Assembly: GCA_938036655.1 (NCBI GenBank)
Contig: CALHQS010000004.1
Span: 1 to 12,915, forward strand
Length of the DNA: 12,915 bases
From: an uncultured Candidatus Altimarinota bacterium
Lineage (GTDB): Bacteria; Patescibacteriota; Gracilibacteria; BD1-5; UBA2023
Direction of reading: 5' to 3'
Made by a program: the position numbers and the translations under genes. Positions within the stretch are counted from its first letter, which is position 1. Each line of letters starts with the position of its first letter. Below are positions 1 to 6,713 of the stretch, one piece after another. The notes under the pieces are model-generated. The model searched no databases. It had not been told where the DNA came from and saw only the letters and a list, made by a program, of their open reading frames with translations.

Positions 1-68
1 TAAAATTTTTCTTATTGCAATTTTTTGCGATAATATATTTTTATACAAATTTTTGCAATATATTTGAG

Positions 69-92
69 AAAAATGCAAAATTTAGCATTTTT
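69..92 (+). terminator. Weak hairpin upstream of tag
   Basis: AAAAATGC (69-76) and GCATTTTT (85-92) can pair across an 8-base A/T loop and are followed by more T residues. It could terminate a plus-strand gene lying before the window. The stem has only two G-C pairs, so it may be chance in this A/T-rich DNA. Nothing else was recognised in 1-133: no ORF, tRNA or repeat. Confidence 0.3.
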
Positions 93-133
93 TAAAAAAT
101 AAATCCCAAAGAAAATAAAAAAATTTGCAAAAT

Positions 134-162
134 TTTTCAAAAAATATACATTAAAATATAAT
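134..162 (+). promoter_or_regulatory. Putative promoter of tag
   Basis: TTTTCA (134-139), a 17-base spacer and TATAAT (157-162) fit a sigma-70 type promoter. Transcription would start near 169, only about 9 bases before the ATG, leaving almost no leader. The -35 is weak, and chance A/T matches are common here. Confidence 0.45.
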
Positions 163-177
163 TTTAAAATTTAAAAA

Positions 178-744
178 ATGAGCAAAAAATATTGTGATTG
201 GGCGCTCAAAAGTGAACTCGAAAAAAAATATCACGACGAAGAATGGGGAAAACCTATTTTTGATGATAAAAAATTTTTTGAAATGTTGGTGCTGGAATAT
301 ATGCAGGCAGGACTGAGTTGGCAGACGATTTTGCGGAAACGCGAGGCGATACGGGCAGCTTTTGATAATTTTGATGCGGAAAAAATCGAAAAATATGATA
401 AGAAAAAATATGCAGAATTACTCGAAAATCCTGATATTATTCGAAATCGTCTCAAAATCCAAGCACTCGCACACAATGCAAAAATTTTTCTTGAAATTCA
501 GCGAGAATTTGGAAGTTTTTCTGAGTACATTTGGACATTCACGGATCAGAAAATTATTTTTGGAAATCACGAAAAAATAAGTGATGTGCCAGCCAAAACG
601 GAACTTTCGGAAAAAATCGCCAAAGATTTTAAAAAGCGCGGGCTCAAATTTTTTGGGCCGACAACAGTGTATGCGTTTTTGCAAAGTACAGGCATCGTCA
701 ACGATCATCTCGCATATTGCCATTGTTATCAGAAAAAACAATAA
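178..744 (+). CDS. tag: DNA-3-methyladenine glycosylase I (Tag)
   Basis: Cytoplasmic base-excision repair enzyme that removes 3-methyladenine from alkylated DNA. The 188-residue length matches the family (E. coli Tag, 187). The family's zinc ligands are visible: Cys6, His19, and His177/Cys181 in the NDH-x3-C motif near the C-terminus. The catalytic region is LEYMQAGLSW, with Glu40 and Trp48 corresponding to E. coli Glu38 and Trp46. The motif KKRGLKFFGPTTVYAF before the C-terminus is also typical. The ATG at 178 gives an N-terminus with Cys6 close to its usual place. The bases before the ATG are all A/T with no Shine-Dalgarno sequence. The gene is monocistronic and converges on uvrD, sharing a terminator. 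It ends in TAA and has no in-frame TGA. Confidence 0.96.
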   Translation: MSKKYCDWALKSELEKKYHDEEWGKPIFDDKKFFEMLVLEYMQAGLSWQTILRKREAIRAAFDNFDAEKIEKYDKKKYAELLENPDIIRNRLKIQALAHNAKIFLEIQREFGSFSEYIWTFTDQKIIFGNHEKISDVPAKTELSEKIAKDFKKRGLKFFGPTTVYAFLQSTGIVNDHLAYCHCYQKKQ

Positions 745-750
745 AAAGAA

Positions 751-768
751 AAACCGCATTTGCGGTTT
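751..768. terminator. Bidirectional terminator between tag and uvrD
   Basis: AAACCGC (751-757) pairs perfectly with GCGGTTT (762-768) around a 4-base loop. A-rich sequence lies on the left and T-rich sequence on the right, so it can terminate both converging genes. The uvrD stop codon (768-770) touches the stem. Confidence 0.75.
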
Positions 769-2981
769 TAAATTTTGCTGATTGGCGCGATTTCAAGATT
801 CATTTTTTTGATTCCCATACCAGAAAACGCGATATCACCGATATTTTCTTTGATTCCAACGATGGTTCCTGTTCCGTATTGAGGATGACGGACGCGCATT
901 CCAACAGAAAAATCGGACGCGTTATTTTTCTTGTGAACTGGTGCTTTTGGTGTGGATGAAGTCCCAGACGAAAACATATTCCCAAAACTTCCAAAACCAC
1001 TGCCCGACGACCCAGAAAAAATACTTTTGGCAGCATGATCTTTTCGCTCGGCATTTTCCAAAAATTCCTCAGGAATTTCTTTGAGAAATCGAGATTTTGG
1101 ATTCGCAGAATATGAACCAAAATTATATCGCTCATACGCACGAGAAATGTAGAGTTTTTCCTTTGCACGCGTGATTGCCACATACATAAGGCGACGTTCT
1201 TCTTCAAGCGCAGCTCCATCAACAAGCGAACGAGAATGTGGAAAAATTCCCTCCTCTGCCCCAGCAATAAATACCGTCGGAAACTCCAGACCTTTCGCAA
1301 GATGCACGGTCATAAGAGAAACATGGCCCGCATTATTTTTTTCATCCTGCTCGCGATCCTGATCAGTAATAAGTGCGATATCTTCCAAAAAAGTGGCAAT
1401 ATTTTCTGGATACACCAGCCCATCATAGCGCGACGCCATTGACATAAATTCGGCAAGATTTTCCATTTTCCCCTCATATTCGGCGTCATCATACTCAGCC
1501 TTGAGATACTCATCATAACGCGTTCGTTTGATAATATCGTCCATCAGCTCGGCAATCGTTTTTTCTTTGGAGATTTCACGAAAAATTTTATAACTCGAAC
1601 AAAACGCACGAATCCCGTTGGCGCCAACGCCCGTCATCACATTCAACAGCCACTCATTTTCAGAAATTTCTGCGATATTGAGATGTTCATTTTCCATCAA
1701 TTTTTCAAAATTTTCCAGCGATTTTTCTCCAATTTTTCGACCAGGAACATTGATAATTCGGCGCAACGACAAAATATCGAGCGGATTAAAAATCACGCGA
1801 ATGTACGCAAGAATATCCTTGACTTCTTTTCGTTCGTAAAATTTTACACCACCAAAAACTCGATACGAAATATTTTTCTTGATGAGCGCTTCTTCTAAAA
1901 GTCGAGATTGCCCATTGGTTCGATACAAAATCGCAAATTCACTATAATCCTCGGCTTTCGTATCACGAATGAGTGTCGCGATTTGCTCAGCTTCGTGTTT
2001 TTCGTCAAGTCCCTCGATGAGCGTTACTTTTTCACCCTCAGGCTTGTTGGTGAAAAGAGTTTTTTCCATCTGGTTAGCATTATTTTTGATGACAGCATTT
2101 GCTGCGTTAATAATATTTTTGGTAGAACGATAATTTTCTTCCAAATTGATAATTTTCGCTTCTGGATAGTCTTTTTTGAAGTCAATAATATTTTGAATAT
2201 CCGCGCCGCGCCAAGAATAAATCCCTTGCCAATCATCACCCACAACACAGAGATTTCGCGTTTTGGAAGCCAAAATTCGAATAATTTCGTATTGCAAATG
2301 GTTGGTATCTTGATATTCATCCACCAAAAAATGCGAAAAACGATTATGAAAAAAATCTACCACCTCAGGAATATCAAGCGTTTTTCGAAAAAGTAACAAC
2401 AAATCATCAAAATCCATTGCATTTTGCTGCTTCATTTTTCCTGCATAAATGCGATAAACATCGAGAATTACGGACGCCACATACGAATCCACTGTCTGCG
2501 AATATTCATCAGGTGAAAGCCCATCGCCCTTAGCGCGTGAAATTCCGCCATGAATCGCACGCGGATTAAATTCTTTGTCATTGATATTTTGTTCTTTCAT
2601 GATAGACTTCACGAGACGAAGACAATCATCCGCATCATAAATCACAAAATCTTTTCCATAACCTACCCGATCCGCAAACATTCGCAAAAAAAATGCCGCC
2701 ACCGAGTGAAAAGTCCCAACCAAAGGCAATCTCGCATCACGAAATGGATTAATATTTTCCCCTTCAATTCCCAGTTTTTTCGCAATTCGCTCACGCATTT
2801 CTCGTGCCGCTTTATTCGTAAAAGTCACGCAAAAAATCGATTTTGGTAAAATCTCGTGATCACGAATCATCGAAACGACGCGCTCCGTGAGTGTATGAGT
2901 TTTTCCAGAACCCGCACCAGCATTGATAAGAAGTGGCCCATTGATCGTATTTACTGCGTCTTGTTGTTGGGGATTAAGCAT
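768..2981 (-). CDS. uvrD: ATP-dependent DNA helicase, UvrD/PcrA family
   Basis: Superfamily 1A 3'-5' DNA helicase acting in nucleotide-excision and mismatch repair and in clearing replication blocks. All main motifs are visible in the 737 residues: the Q-motif LNPQQQDAV at the start, Walker A AGAGSGKT (21-28), Walker B DEYQD (221-225), motif III VGDDWQGIYSWRGA (about 247-260), motif V TVHLAKGLEFPTVF and motif VI RRLMYVAITRAKE. A Gly/Ser-rich linker then leads to a Tudor-like tail (GMRVRHPQYGTGTIVGI), which in PcrA/UvrD contacts RNA polymerase. PcrA and UvrD cannot be separated here, so uvrD is the general symbol. The ATG follows an A/T-rich leader without a Shine-Dalgarno sequence. It ends in TAA and no TGA interrupts this long frame, which shows that UGA is rare even if it is a sense codon. 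Confidence 0.96.
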   Translation of the reverse strand: MLNPQQQDAVNTINGPLLINAGAGSGKTHTLTERVVSMIRDHEILPKSIFCVTFTNKAAREMRERIAKKLGIEGENINPFRDARLPLVGTFHSVAAFFLRMFADRVGYGKDFVIYDADDCLRLVKSIMKEQNINDKEFNPRAIHGGISRAKGDGLSPDEYSQTVDSYVASVILDVYRIYAGKMKQQNAMDFDDLLLLFRKTLDIPEVVDFFHNRFSHFLVDEYQDTNHLQYEIIRILASKTRNLCVVGDDWQGIYSWRGADIQNIIDFKKDYPEAKIINLEENYRSTKNIINAANAVIKNNANQMEKTLFTNKPEGEKVTLIEGLDEKHEAEQIATLIRDTKAEDYSEFAILYRTNGQSRLLEEALIKKNISYRVFGGVKFYERKEVKDILAYIRVIFNPLDILSLRRIINVPGRKIGEKSLENFEKLMENEHLNIAEISENEWLLNVMTGVGANGIRAFCSSYKIFREISKEKTIAELMDDIIKRTRYDEYLKAEYDDAEYEGKMENLAEFMSMASRYDGLVYPENIATFLEDIALITDQDREQDEKNNAGHVSLMTVHLAKGLEFPTVFIAGAEEGIFPHSRSLVDGAALEEERRLMYVAITRAKEKLYISRAYERYNFGSYSANPKSRFLKEIPEEFLENAERKDHAAKSIFSGSSGSGFGSFGNMFSSGTSSTPKAPVHKKNNASDFSVGMRVRHPQYGTGTIVGIKENIGDIAFSGMGIKKMNLEIAPISKI

Positions 2982-3007
2982 ATTTTTGATTATTATTTTT
3001 CGTGCGC

Positions 3008-3035
3008 ATTGTAATTATTTTTTTTCAAAAAGCGA
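3008..3035 (-). promoter_or_regulatory. Putative uvrD promoter
   Basis: On the minus strand TCGCTT (3035-3030), a 16-base spacer and TACAAT (3013-3008) are followed by a G+C-rich GCGCACG. The predicted start near 3001 gives a 20-base leader for uvrD. The -35 is a poor match. Confidence 0.4.
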
Positions 3036-3084
3036 GAAATTTTTGAGAAATTTTTTGGAAAAATTAAAAAATCTCAAAGAAAAA

Positions 3085-3100
3085 GGAGCCAAATGGCTCC
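3085..3100 (-). terminator. Intrinsic terminator of the orphan gene
   Basis: GGAGCC and GGCTCC form a perfect 6-bp stem with a 4-base loop. On the minus strand the stem is followed by TTTTTCTTT, a good U-tract. It begins 8 bases after the TGA that ends the 3109-3417 ORF, so it fits transcription termination for that gene only. Confidence 0.8.
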
Positions 3101-3108
3101 AAAAAAAA

Positions 3109-3417
3109 TCACATCTCCGTTTCCTTGACGCGCCATGGAGTGAGAAAATCATAAATCGATTCTCCATCTTGGCACTTTGAAAATTCTCGTAAAATATCCG
3201 CAGTTCTCAGTAGTAACGATTCGCTTTCTTGAAGAATCGAAACATCATCAGGACTAAGGATGACGTCTGGGCGAACTGGAAGAATAATAATCCTTTTTCC
3301 TCTCCACACTCGAAAAGGATGCAATATGATATATTCTATACCCGATGCATACAAATTTTCTATTTCCGCGAAAAACCGAGTACAGCAGCAATCCAGTTGC
3401 GGCTGGGGCTTACTCAT
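3109..3417 (-). CDS. Orphan 102-residue protein with strong SD and UGA stop
   Basis: I do not recognise the family. The protein has a Cys-rich start (CCC at residues 10-12), a beta-rich middle (IEYIILHPFRVWRGKRIIILPV) and a mostly helical second half (SPDDVSILQESESLLLRTADIL). There is no signal peptide or membrane segment. Coding status is well supported: a consensus promoter 42 bases upstream, an AGGAGG five bases before the ATG, and an intrinsic terminator just after the stop. It differs from its neighbours in four ways. It has the only strong Shine-Dalgarno sequence in the window. It ends in TGA. It uses AGA, AGG, ATA and CTA codons that are uncommon in the neighbours I read. It is also richer in Cys. 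If UGA is sense here, the frame runs 15 codons further, through the terminator hairpin, to a TAA at 3064-3066. A recently acquired gene is one explanation. Confidence 0.7.
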   Translation of the reverse strand: MSKPQPQLDCCCTRFFAEIENLYASGIEYIILHPFRVWRGKRIIILPVRPDVILSPDDVSILQESESLLLRTADILREFSKCQDGESIYDFLTPWRVKETEM

Positions 3418-3458
3418 GATAACCTCCTAACAAGTGTTGGTAAAAATGTGATGTATCT

Positions 3459-3486
3459 TTTATACGAAAATAAAATTTTTTGTCAA
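3459..3486 (-). promoter_or_regulatory. Consensus promoter of the orphan gene
   Basis: Minus-strand TTGACA (3486-3481, perfect -35), a 16-base spacer and TATAAA (3464-3459). The predicted start near 3452 gives a leader of about 35 bases that contains the AGGAGG at 3428-3423. This is the closest match to sigma-70 consensus in the window. Confidence 0.7.
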
Positions 3487-3542
3487 TATTAAAATTTTGT
3501 AAATACCATTTTTACGCAAAAAATAGAGAAAAAGTCAAACAC

Positions 3543-3564
3543 TTTTGTGAATTTTTTGTGAATT
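3543..3564 (+). repeat. Tandem 11-bp direct repeat upstream of the wHTH gene
   Basis: TTTTGTGAATT occurs twice, head to tail (3543-3553 and 3554-3564). The period is about one helical turn and the second copy ends six bases before the -35 element at 3571. This geometry suits a binding site for the winged-helix protein encoded just downstream, or an upstream activating site. The sequence is seen; the role is inferred. Confidence 0.55.
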
Positions 3565-3570
3565 TTTTTC

Positions 3571-3598
3571 TTGATTTTACTGGGCTTTTTTGTATACT
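3571..3598 (+). promoter_or_regulatory. Promoter of the wHTH gene
   Basis: TTGATT (3571-3576), a 16-base spacer and TATACT (3593-3598). Transcription would start near 3605. This decides the gene start: a TTG at 3590 lies inside the promoter, so the GTG at 3623 is used instead. Confidence 0.6.
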
Positions 3599-3622
3599 GA
3601 CGCCATAATTTTCTTTTTTCGT

Positions 3623-4252
3623 GTGGACTTAACTAAACTTTTTGGCTCGCGATCACGCGTGAAGCTTCTGGAAAAATTTGTCATCGAAGATATTGTTTCC
3701 CGCTCTACTAATGGGTTTTTTATCCGTGAATTGTGTCGTGATTTGGACGAGCAAATCAACGCCGTGCGTCGCGAACTTATCAATCTCGAATCACTTGGAC
3801 TCCTCAAATCATACGAAGAAAACAAGAAAAAATATTATATGCTCAACAAAAATTCGGGAATTTATCCAGAAATTTCGGAAATGTTTTTGAAGGCGTACGA
3901 TGTTTTGACGCCACTCAAGCAATTTTTCAAGGGACGAAAAACACTTGATCTCGTGACAATTTCTGAAGCAATTGTAGATTTTCGTAATGAAAATACGAAC
4001 AATATCGTTGATATTTTCATCATTGGCGATTTGGATCGTACCGAATTTAATCTTTTTTTGGAAAAAGTTTTTTTCGGCAAAAAAATCAAATACGCGATTA
4101 TGTCACTCGAAGATTTTACCAATCGCCTCGAATACAATGACAAACTCGTGCTTTCCATTTTGTCACAAAAAGGGAATCTCTTCCTGCGCGACAAGCTCAA
4201 TATCGAAGAAAGTGTGGAAGCGCGCCTTCGTGCAATGAAAATTTTCAACTAA
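3623..4252 (+). CDS. Winged-helix protein with nucleotidyltransferase-like domain
   Basis: Probable DNA-binding regulator of 209 residues. Residues 1-75 look like an ArsR-type winged helix: LTKLFGSRSRVKLLEKF, then FFIRELCRDLDEQINAVRRELINLESLGLLK as recognition helix and wing start, then the KKKYYMLN wing strand. A linker helix leads to a C-terminal part (about 120-190) with VDIFIIGDLD and IKYAIMSLEDFTNRL. This resembles degenerate nucleotidyltransferase-fold domains attached to such winged helices in other Patescibacteria; a complete catalytic GS-x-D-x-D motif is not seen. The frame is also open upstream to a TTG at 3590, but that codon overlaps the -10 box, so GTG 3623 is preferred. The tandem 11-bp repeats upstream suggest autoregulation. 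Regulatory targets are unknown. Confidence 0.8.
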   Translation: MDLTKLFGSRSRVKLLEKFVIEDIVSRSTNGFFIRELCRDLDEQINAVRRELINLESLGLLKSYEENKKKYYMLNKNSGIYPEISEMFLKAYDVLTPLKQFFKGRKTLDLVTISEAIVDFRNENTNNIVDIFIIGDLDRTEFNLFLEKVFFGKKIKYAIMSLEDFTNRLEYNDKLVLSILSQKGNLFLRDKLNIEESVEARLRAMKIFN

Positions 4253-4272
4253 AAATCCCTTCATGGGATTTT
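4252..4272. terminator. Bidirectional terminator between convergent genes
   Basis: AAAATCCC (4252-4259) pairs with GGGATTTT (4265-4272) around TTCAT, an 8-bp stem. It sits between the TAA stop codons of the wHTH gene and the isomerase gene, which both touch the stem, and has A-rich and T-rich flanks suitable for both directions. Confidence 0.75.
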
Positions 4273-5026
4273 ATTTTTTTTCAAAATAATTTTTGAGATA
4301 TTTTTTTGCTTTTTCCAAATTTTCAAGTACCGCAATATCATCGCCCGCACCAAGAGATTTTGGATCCACCTGAAGGGAAAAAATTCCAGAAAATTTTACA
4401 GCATTCAGTTTGATAAGAAGCGATTCTAGCGGCATCAAACCCTTTCCAGGAAACAATTTTTCATCGCCTTCGCGCTTGTCAGAAAGATACACAAACTCCA
4501 TAGTTGAACCTAGCAAATAAAATGTTCGCATCAAATCCACGCCGCTATTTGGGTCAATATTGGCAATGGAAAGCGCTGTATGTTCGGTCATTTTTTTGAT
4601 AGTCTCGGGACGAGCATCGCCATAGGCCGCAATAATAAACATCCATGTTTTTGGTGGCGCATTGATGACATTGAGCATCAAATTTTGATATTTTTGTTGC
4701 AGAACTTTCAAATGCTCACCGAACCAATCTTTTTCTTTTTCAGAACGGTGCGGCGGATGAATATTTACCATTTTCACGTCCAAATCGGCCGCCATTTGAA
4801 GCACAAATTCAAGTTGCGTCGTCGTGAGTTGTTTTTCTGGCATCGTCACGCTCACAATTTTCACACCAAAATCTGCGGAAAGTTTTCGCAAATATTCCGC
4901 ATTAAAGGTGTCAAATTCTGAAAAATCGATACAAAGGTCGATGCCATCGTATTCTGCTTTTTTGGCAAATTCAAAAATACGATGCAATCCGTATCCTGCA
5001 AGCGATGAAGTCGAAAGTAAAAGCAT
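4271..5026 (-). CDS. Sugar phosphate isomerase/epimerase-like TIM barrel
   Basis: Predicted cytoplasmic member of the xylose-isomerase-like TIM-barrel superfamily (PF01261), 251 residues. The repeated beta-alpha pattern is visible: YDGIDLCIDF (beta-2), VKIVSVTMP, VKMVNIHPPHR with the usual metal-site His, LSIANIDPNSGVDL, and a C-terminal MEFVYLSDKREG...GKGLMPLESLL...FSLQVDP, matching the family's 'HLSD...GKG...LEVD' signature. Those positions usually hold metal-binding or substrate residues, but the substrate cannot be read from the sequence. It follows the 5033-5458 gene by six bases, so the two are probably one operon from the promoter at 5490-5518. No Shine-Dalgarno sequence. Ends in TAA at the shared terminator. 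Confidence 0.82.
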   Translation of the reverse strand: MLLLSTSSLAGYGLHRIFEFAKKAEYDGIDLCIDFSEFDTFNAEYLRKLSADFGVKIVSVTMPEKQLTTTQLEFVLQMAADLDVKMVNIHPPHRSEKEKDWFGEHLKVLQQKYQNLMLNVINAPPKTWMFIIAAYGDARPETIKKMTEHTALSIANIDPNSGVDLMRTFYLLGSTMEFVYLSDKREGDEKLFPGKGLMPLESLLIKLNAVKFSGIFSLQVDPKSLGAGDDIAVLENLEKAKKYLKNYFEKK

Positions 5027-5032
5027 AAAAAA

Positions 5033-5458
5033 TTATTGATGAGAAACCAAAATCTCGTCGGTTCGTTGGTGAGTTTTTTCTTGTGTAAATGCTGTTTTTG
5101 AGAATTTTTCTACAAAATAATCTGCGATTCCTGCAAATTCCTTTACGGAATGACGCAAATCATCAGCCGTGAAGTCTGGATTATCAACATAGGCGCACAA
5201 ATCTGCATACAAATCCTGCAAGTGTTCAGCATCTGCATCGAGTGCTGGCATACGGTTTGCCAAATCCATCCATGCTGCTTCATCCCCATTAAGAAGCATT
5301 TTTCCCAAATATGTCGCATCAATTTTTCCAAGTGTAAAATCGTGTGACATTGGTGCTGCATCCATTTCACGAATGTTTTTTCCAAATGCAGCTTCAAAAT
5401 CTGCATGAAAATCAACCGGATACAAAGCGCGCTGTTCGATAATTTCTCGAGAATTCAT
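5033..5458 (-). CDS. Unknown acidic cytoplasmic protein, 141 aa
   Basis: I do not recognise a family. The protein is acidic and mostly helical, with many Asp, Ala and His residues, for example DADAEHLQDLYADLCAYVDNPDFTADDLRHSVKEF (given here in two parts in the reading: residues about 74-92 and 93-110). There is no signal peptide or membrane segment. Coding status rests on an uninterrupted frame, a clear promoter about 30 bases upstream, and a six-base gap to the isomerase gene downstream. The operon suggests a partner or accessory of that enzyme, but this is inference. The ATG follows an A/T leader with no Shine-Dalgarno sequence; the stop is TAA. Confidence 0.75.
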   Translation of the reverse strand: MNSREIIEQRALYPVDFHADFEAAFGKNIREMDAAPMSHDFTLGKIDATYLGKMLLNGDEAAWMDLANRMPALDADAEHLQDLYADLCAYVDNPDFTADDLRHSVKEFAGIADYFVEKFSKTAFTQEKTHQRTDEILVSHQ

Positions 5459-5489
5459 AATTTTTTAGAAAGAAAATAAGTACACATTC

Positions 5490-5518
5490 AGTGTAGCGTA
5501 TTTTTTCTTTTTTTGCAA
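5490..5518 (-). promoter_or_regulatory. Promoter of the unknown-isomerase operon
   Basis: Minus-strand TTGCAA (5518-5513), a 17-base spacer and TACACT (5495-5490). The predicted start near 5483 leaves a leader of about 25 bases before the ATG at 5458. Spacing is ideal and both boxes are good matches. Confidence 0.65.
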
Positions 5519-5519
5519 A

Positions 5520-5915
5520 TTATTCGTCATTTTTTGGAGCGCCGACACGCATTTCCGCAAAACGAACGATTTTTTCGTCGAGAATTTTTTTAATCATTTT
5601 TTCGTTGGCATTGAGACGAGATTTTCCGCTTTTAATTTCCAGAAAAATAATTTCGCGCAAATCGCCTTCCGAAAGCCCATCAAAAATAATATAATCCGTT
5701 CATTTTCCCACAAAAACCATATCTTTCGGCGCGTACGGAAAATTGGGCATTGATGGTAAAATTTTTTCATAAATCTCGCCAGTAATCGCGTTTCTCGAGC
5801 CACGCACTGCGTCTTGACGAATTTTTTTCTCAACACCAATTCGCTGAATTTGCACCCATAAAAATCCGATTATAAAGCCAAAAATAATTCCTATTAACAA
5901 AGCAACAATATCCAT
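5520..5915 (-). CDS. PF10107 Holliday-junction-resolvase-like nuclease with in-frame UGA
   Basis: Membrane-anchored predicted nuclease related to archaeal Holliday junction resolvases (Endonuc_Holl_jct family), 131 residues if the in-frame TGA is read. Residues 3-22 form one membrane helix (IVALLIGIIFGFIIGFLWV). The family signature RGSRNAITGEIYEKILP follows, then PYAPKDMVFVGK up to residue 71. Codon 72 is TGA (5702-5700). The same frame continues with TDYIIFDGL, then IIFLEIKSGKSRLNANEK, to TAA at 5522-5520. Asp74 or Asp79, Glu93 and Lys95 form the D...ExK nuclease site. A product stopped at the TGA would have no active site. Homologues usually have a small residue or Pro at the TGA position, so Gly fits. 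The gene is divergent from 5976 and has no Shine-Dalgarno sequence. Confidence 0.85.
5700..5702 (-). other. In-frame UGA sense codon (probably Gly) in the nuclease gene
   Basis: Codon 72 of the nuclease gene is TGA, flanked on both sides by conserved family sequence (FVGK before, TDYIIFDG after) with no frame change. Read with code 25 the local sequence is FVGK-Gly-TDYIIFDG. Confidence 0.8.
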
Positions 5916-5973
5916 AAATTTGATTTATTTTGTTTTTCTATATAATATAAAATAATTTTCGTAAATCAAATTT
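5916..5973. promoter_or_regulatory. Divergent promoter region bounded by a perfect 12-bp inverted repeat
   Basis: AAATTTGATTTA (5916-5927) is repeated as its exact reverse complement, TAAATCAAATTT (5962-5973), with 34 bases between. One arm directly abuts the ATG of the nuclease gene and the other ends two bases before the ATG at 5976. Each arm contains TTGATT pointing inward. Plus strand: TTGATT 5920-5925 and TATAAT 5941-5946 (spacer 15, short). Minus strand: TTGATT 5969-5964 and TATTAT 5947-5942 (spacer 16). The two -10 boxes therefore overlap, so the two genes probably compete for polymerase, and the arms may also bind a dimeric regulator. Confidence 0.6.
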
Positions 5974-5975
5974 TT

Positions 5976-6641
5976 ATGCTGCTTGCTATCATCATTACTC
6001 GTGCCGAACTTCGTGATGCGCTCGTAAGTTTTGTTTCTGGAATCAAACAAACGCACTCGACCGATTCGGTTACTTTTTATCAAAAAAATAATTATATTTT
6101 TGTTTTTTCTGAAAATACGCCGATTCGCGATCTGTACGAAATGACGATTCAGGAATATCAGCCAGAAAAAATTATTTTAACAGATGTGGGGCGAAGTGTT
6201 GATGTGGATCACGAAGTTGGGGATATTATTTTGCCGAATATTTTTTTCAGTTTTCAAAAAGAAATTCTTGAAACGGAAATTACGAGCGAAAATCGTGACA
6301 ATCTCATTGGAAAAGCAAAATTTTTAGAAATTTTTGATGAGCAAAAAGATTATTTCGTGGAAGATTATGGACTTTCGGTTGGTGGAATTATCGTGGAAAA
6401 TACACCAAATGATGCGGAAATTTCTGGAAAACTCATGACGGTGTATGAAGCTGATGTGTATAACGAAAATTCGACGGCCGAGATTGTGGAAATTATGACC
6501 GAAAATCTTGTGCCAACTATTTTTCTCGTGGGTATTGTGAATGGAAAAGTCGGGAAAAAATCCGATGAAAATCCATACAAAATCGTGGCAGAAAATATGC
6601 TTACGACGATTCGTCTCTTGAATGATGAGGAAAATTTATAA
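5976..6641 (+). CDS. Nucleoside-phosphorylase-like protein, diverged
   Basis: A 221-residue soluble protein that looks like a reduced member of the purine/uridine phosphorylase and MTA/SAH nucleosidase superfamily (PF01048). Suggestive features are LLAIIITRAELRDAL at the start, EKIILTDVGRSVDVDHEVGDIILPN, which resembles the family's 'G.AG......GDIV.P' segment, and a C-terminal YEADVYNENSTAEIVEIM...VPTIFLVGIVNG, like the 'E.E.AA.A..A...P...VR.ISD' region. The Gly-rich segment and the usual final Asp are altered, so activity is uncertain. It is divergently transcribed from the nuclease gene through the inverted-repeat region. It ends in TAA; no in-frame TGA. Assignment to the superfamily is tentative and an unrelated fold is possible. 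Confidence 0.55.
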   Translation: MLLAIIITRAELRDALVSFVSGIKQTHSTDSVTFYQKNNYIFVFSENTPIRDLYEMTIQEYQPEKIILTDVGRSVDVDHEVGDIILPNIFFSFQKEILETEITSENRDNLIGKAKFLEIFDEQKDYFVEDYGLSVGGIIVENTPNDAEISGKLMTVYEADVYNENSTAEIVEIMTENLVPTIFLVGIVNGKVGKKSDENPYKIVAENMLTTIRLLNDEENL

Positions 6642-6713
6642 TTTTCCCATTTTTCATTCTTGGAGATTTCTTACAGATTTTTGCTACAATTTCTTTATAT
6701 TATAAAAATTTGT

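Noticed and set aside
1908..2396. Plus-strand 162-residue open frame
   Set aside because: Lies opposite the conserved helicase motifs of uvrD, with no family features and no start signals.
3590..3622. Earlier TTG start for the winged-helix gene
   Set aside because: It overlaps the predicted -10 box, so it would not be in the transcript; GTG at 3623 starts the domain cleanly.
5700..5702. UGA decoded as tryptophan (code 4) or selenocysteine
   Set aside because: The tRNA-Trp seen has a CCA anticodon, Trp fits neither site, and no SECIS-like hairpin or Cys-homologue position is evident.
6660..6713. Earlier TTG start for the two-helix membrane protein
   Set aside because: It adds 18 residues encoded across the likely promoter; the ATG at 6714 gives a normal basic N-terminus.
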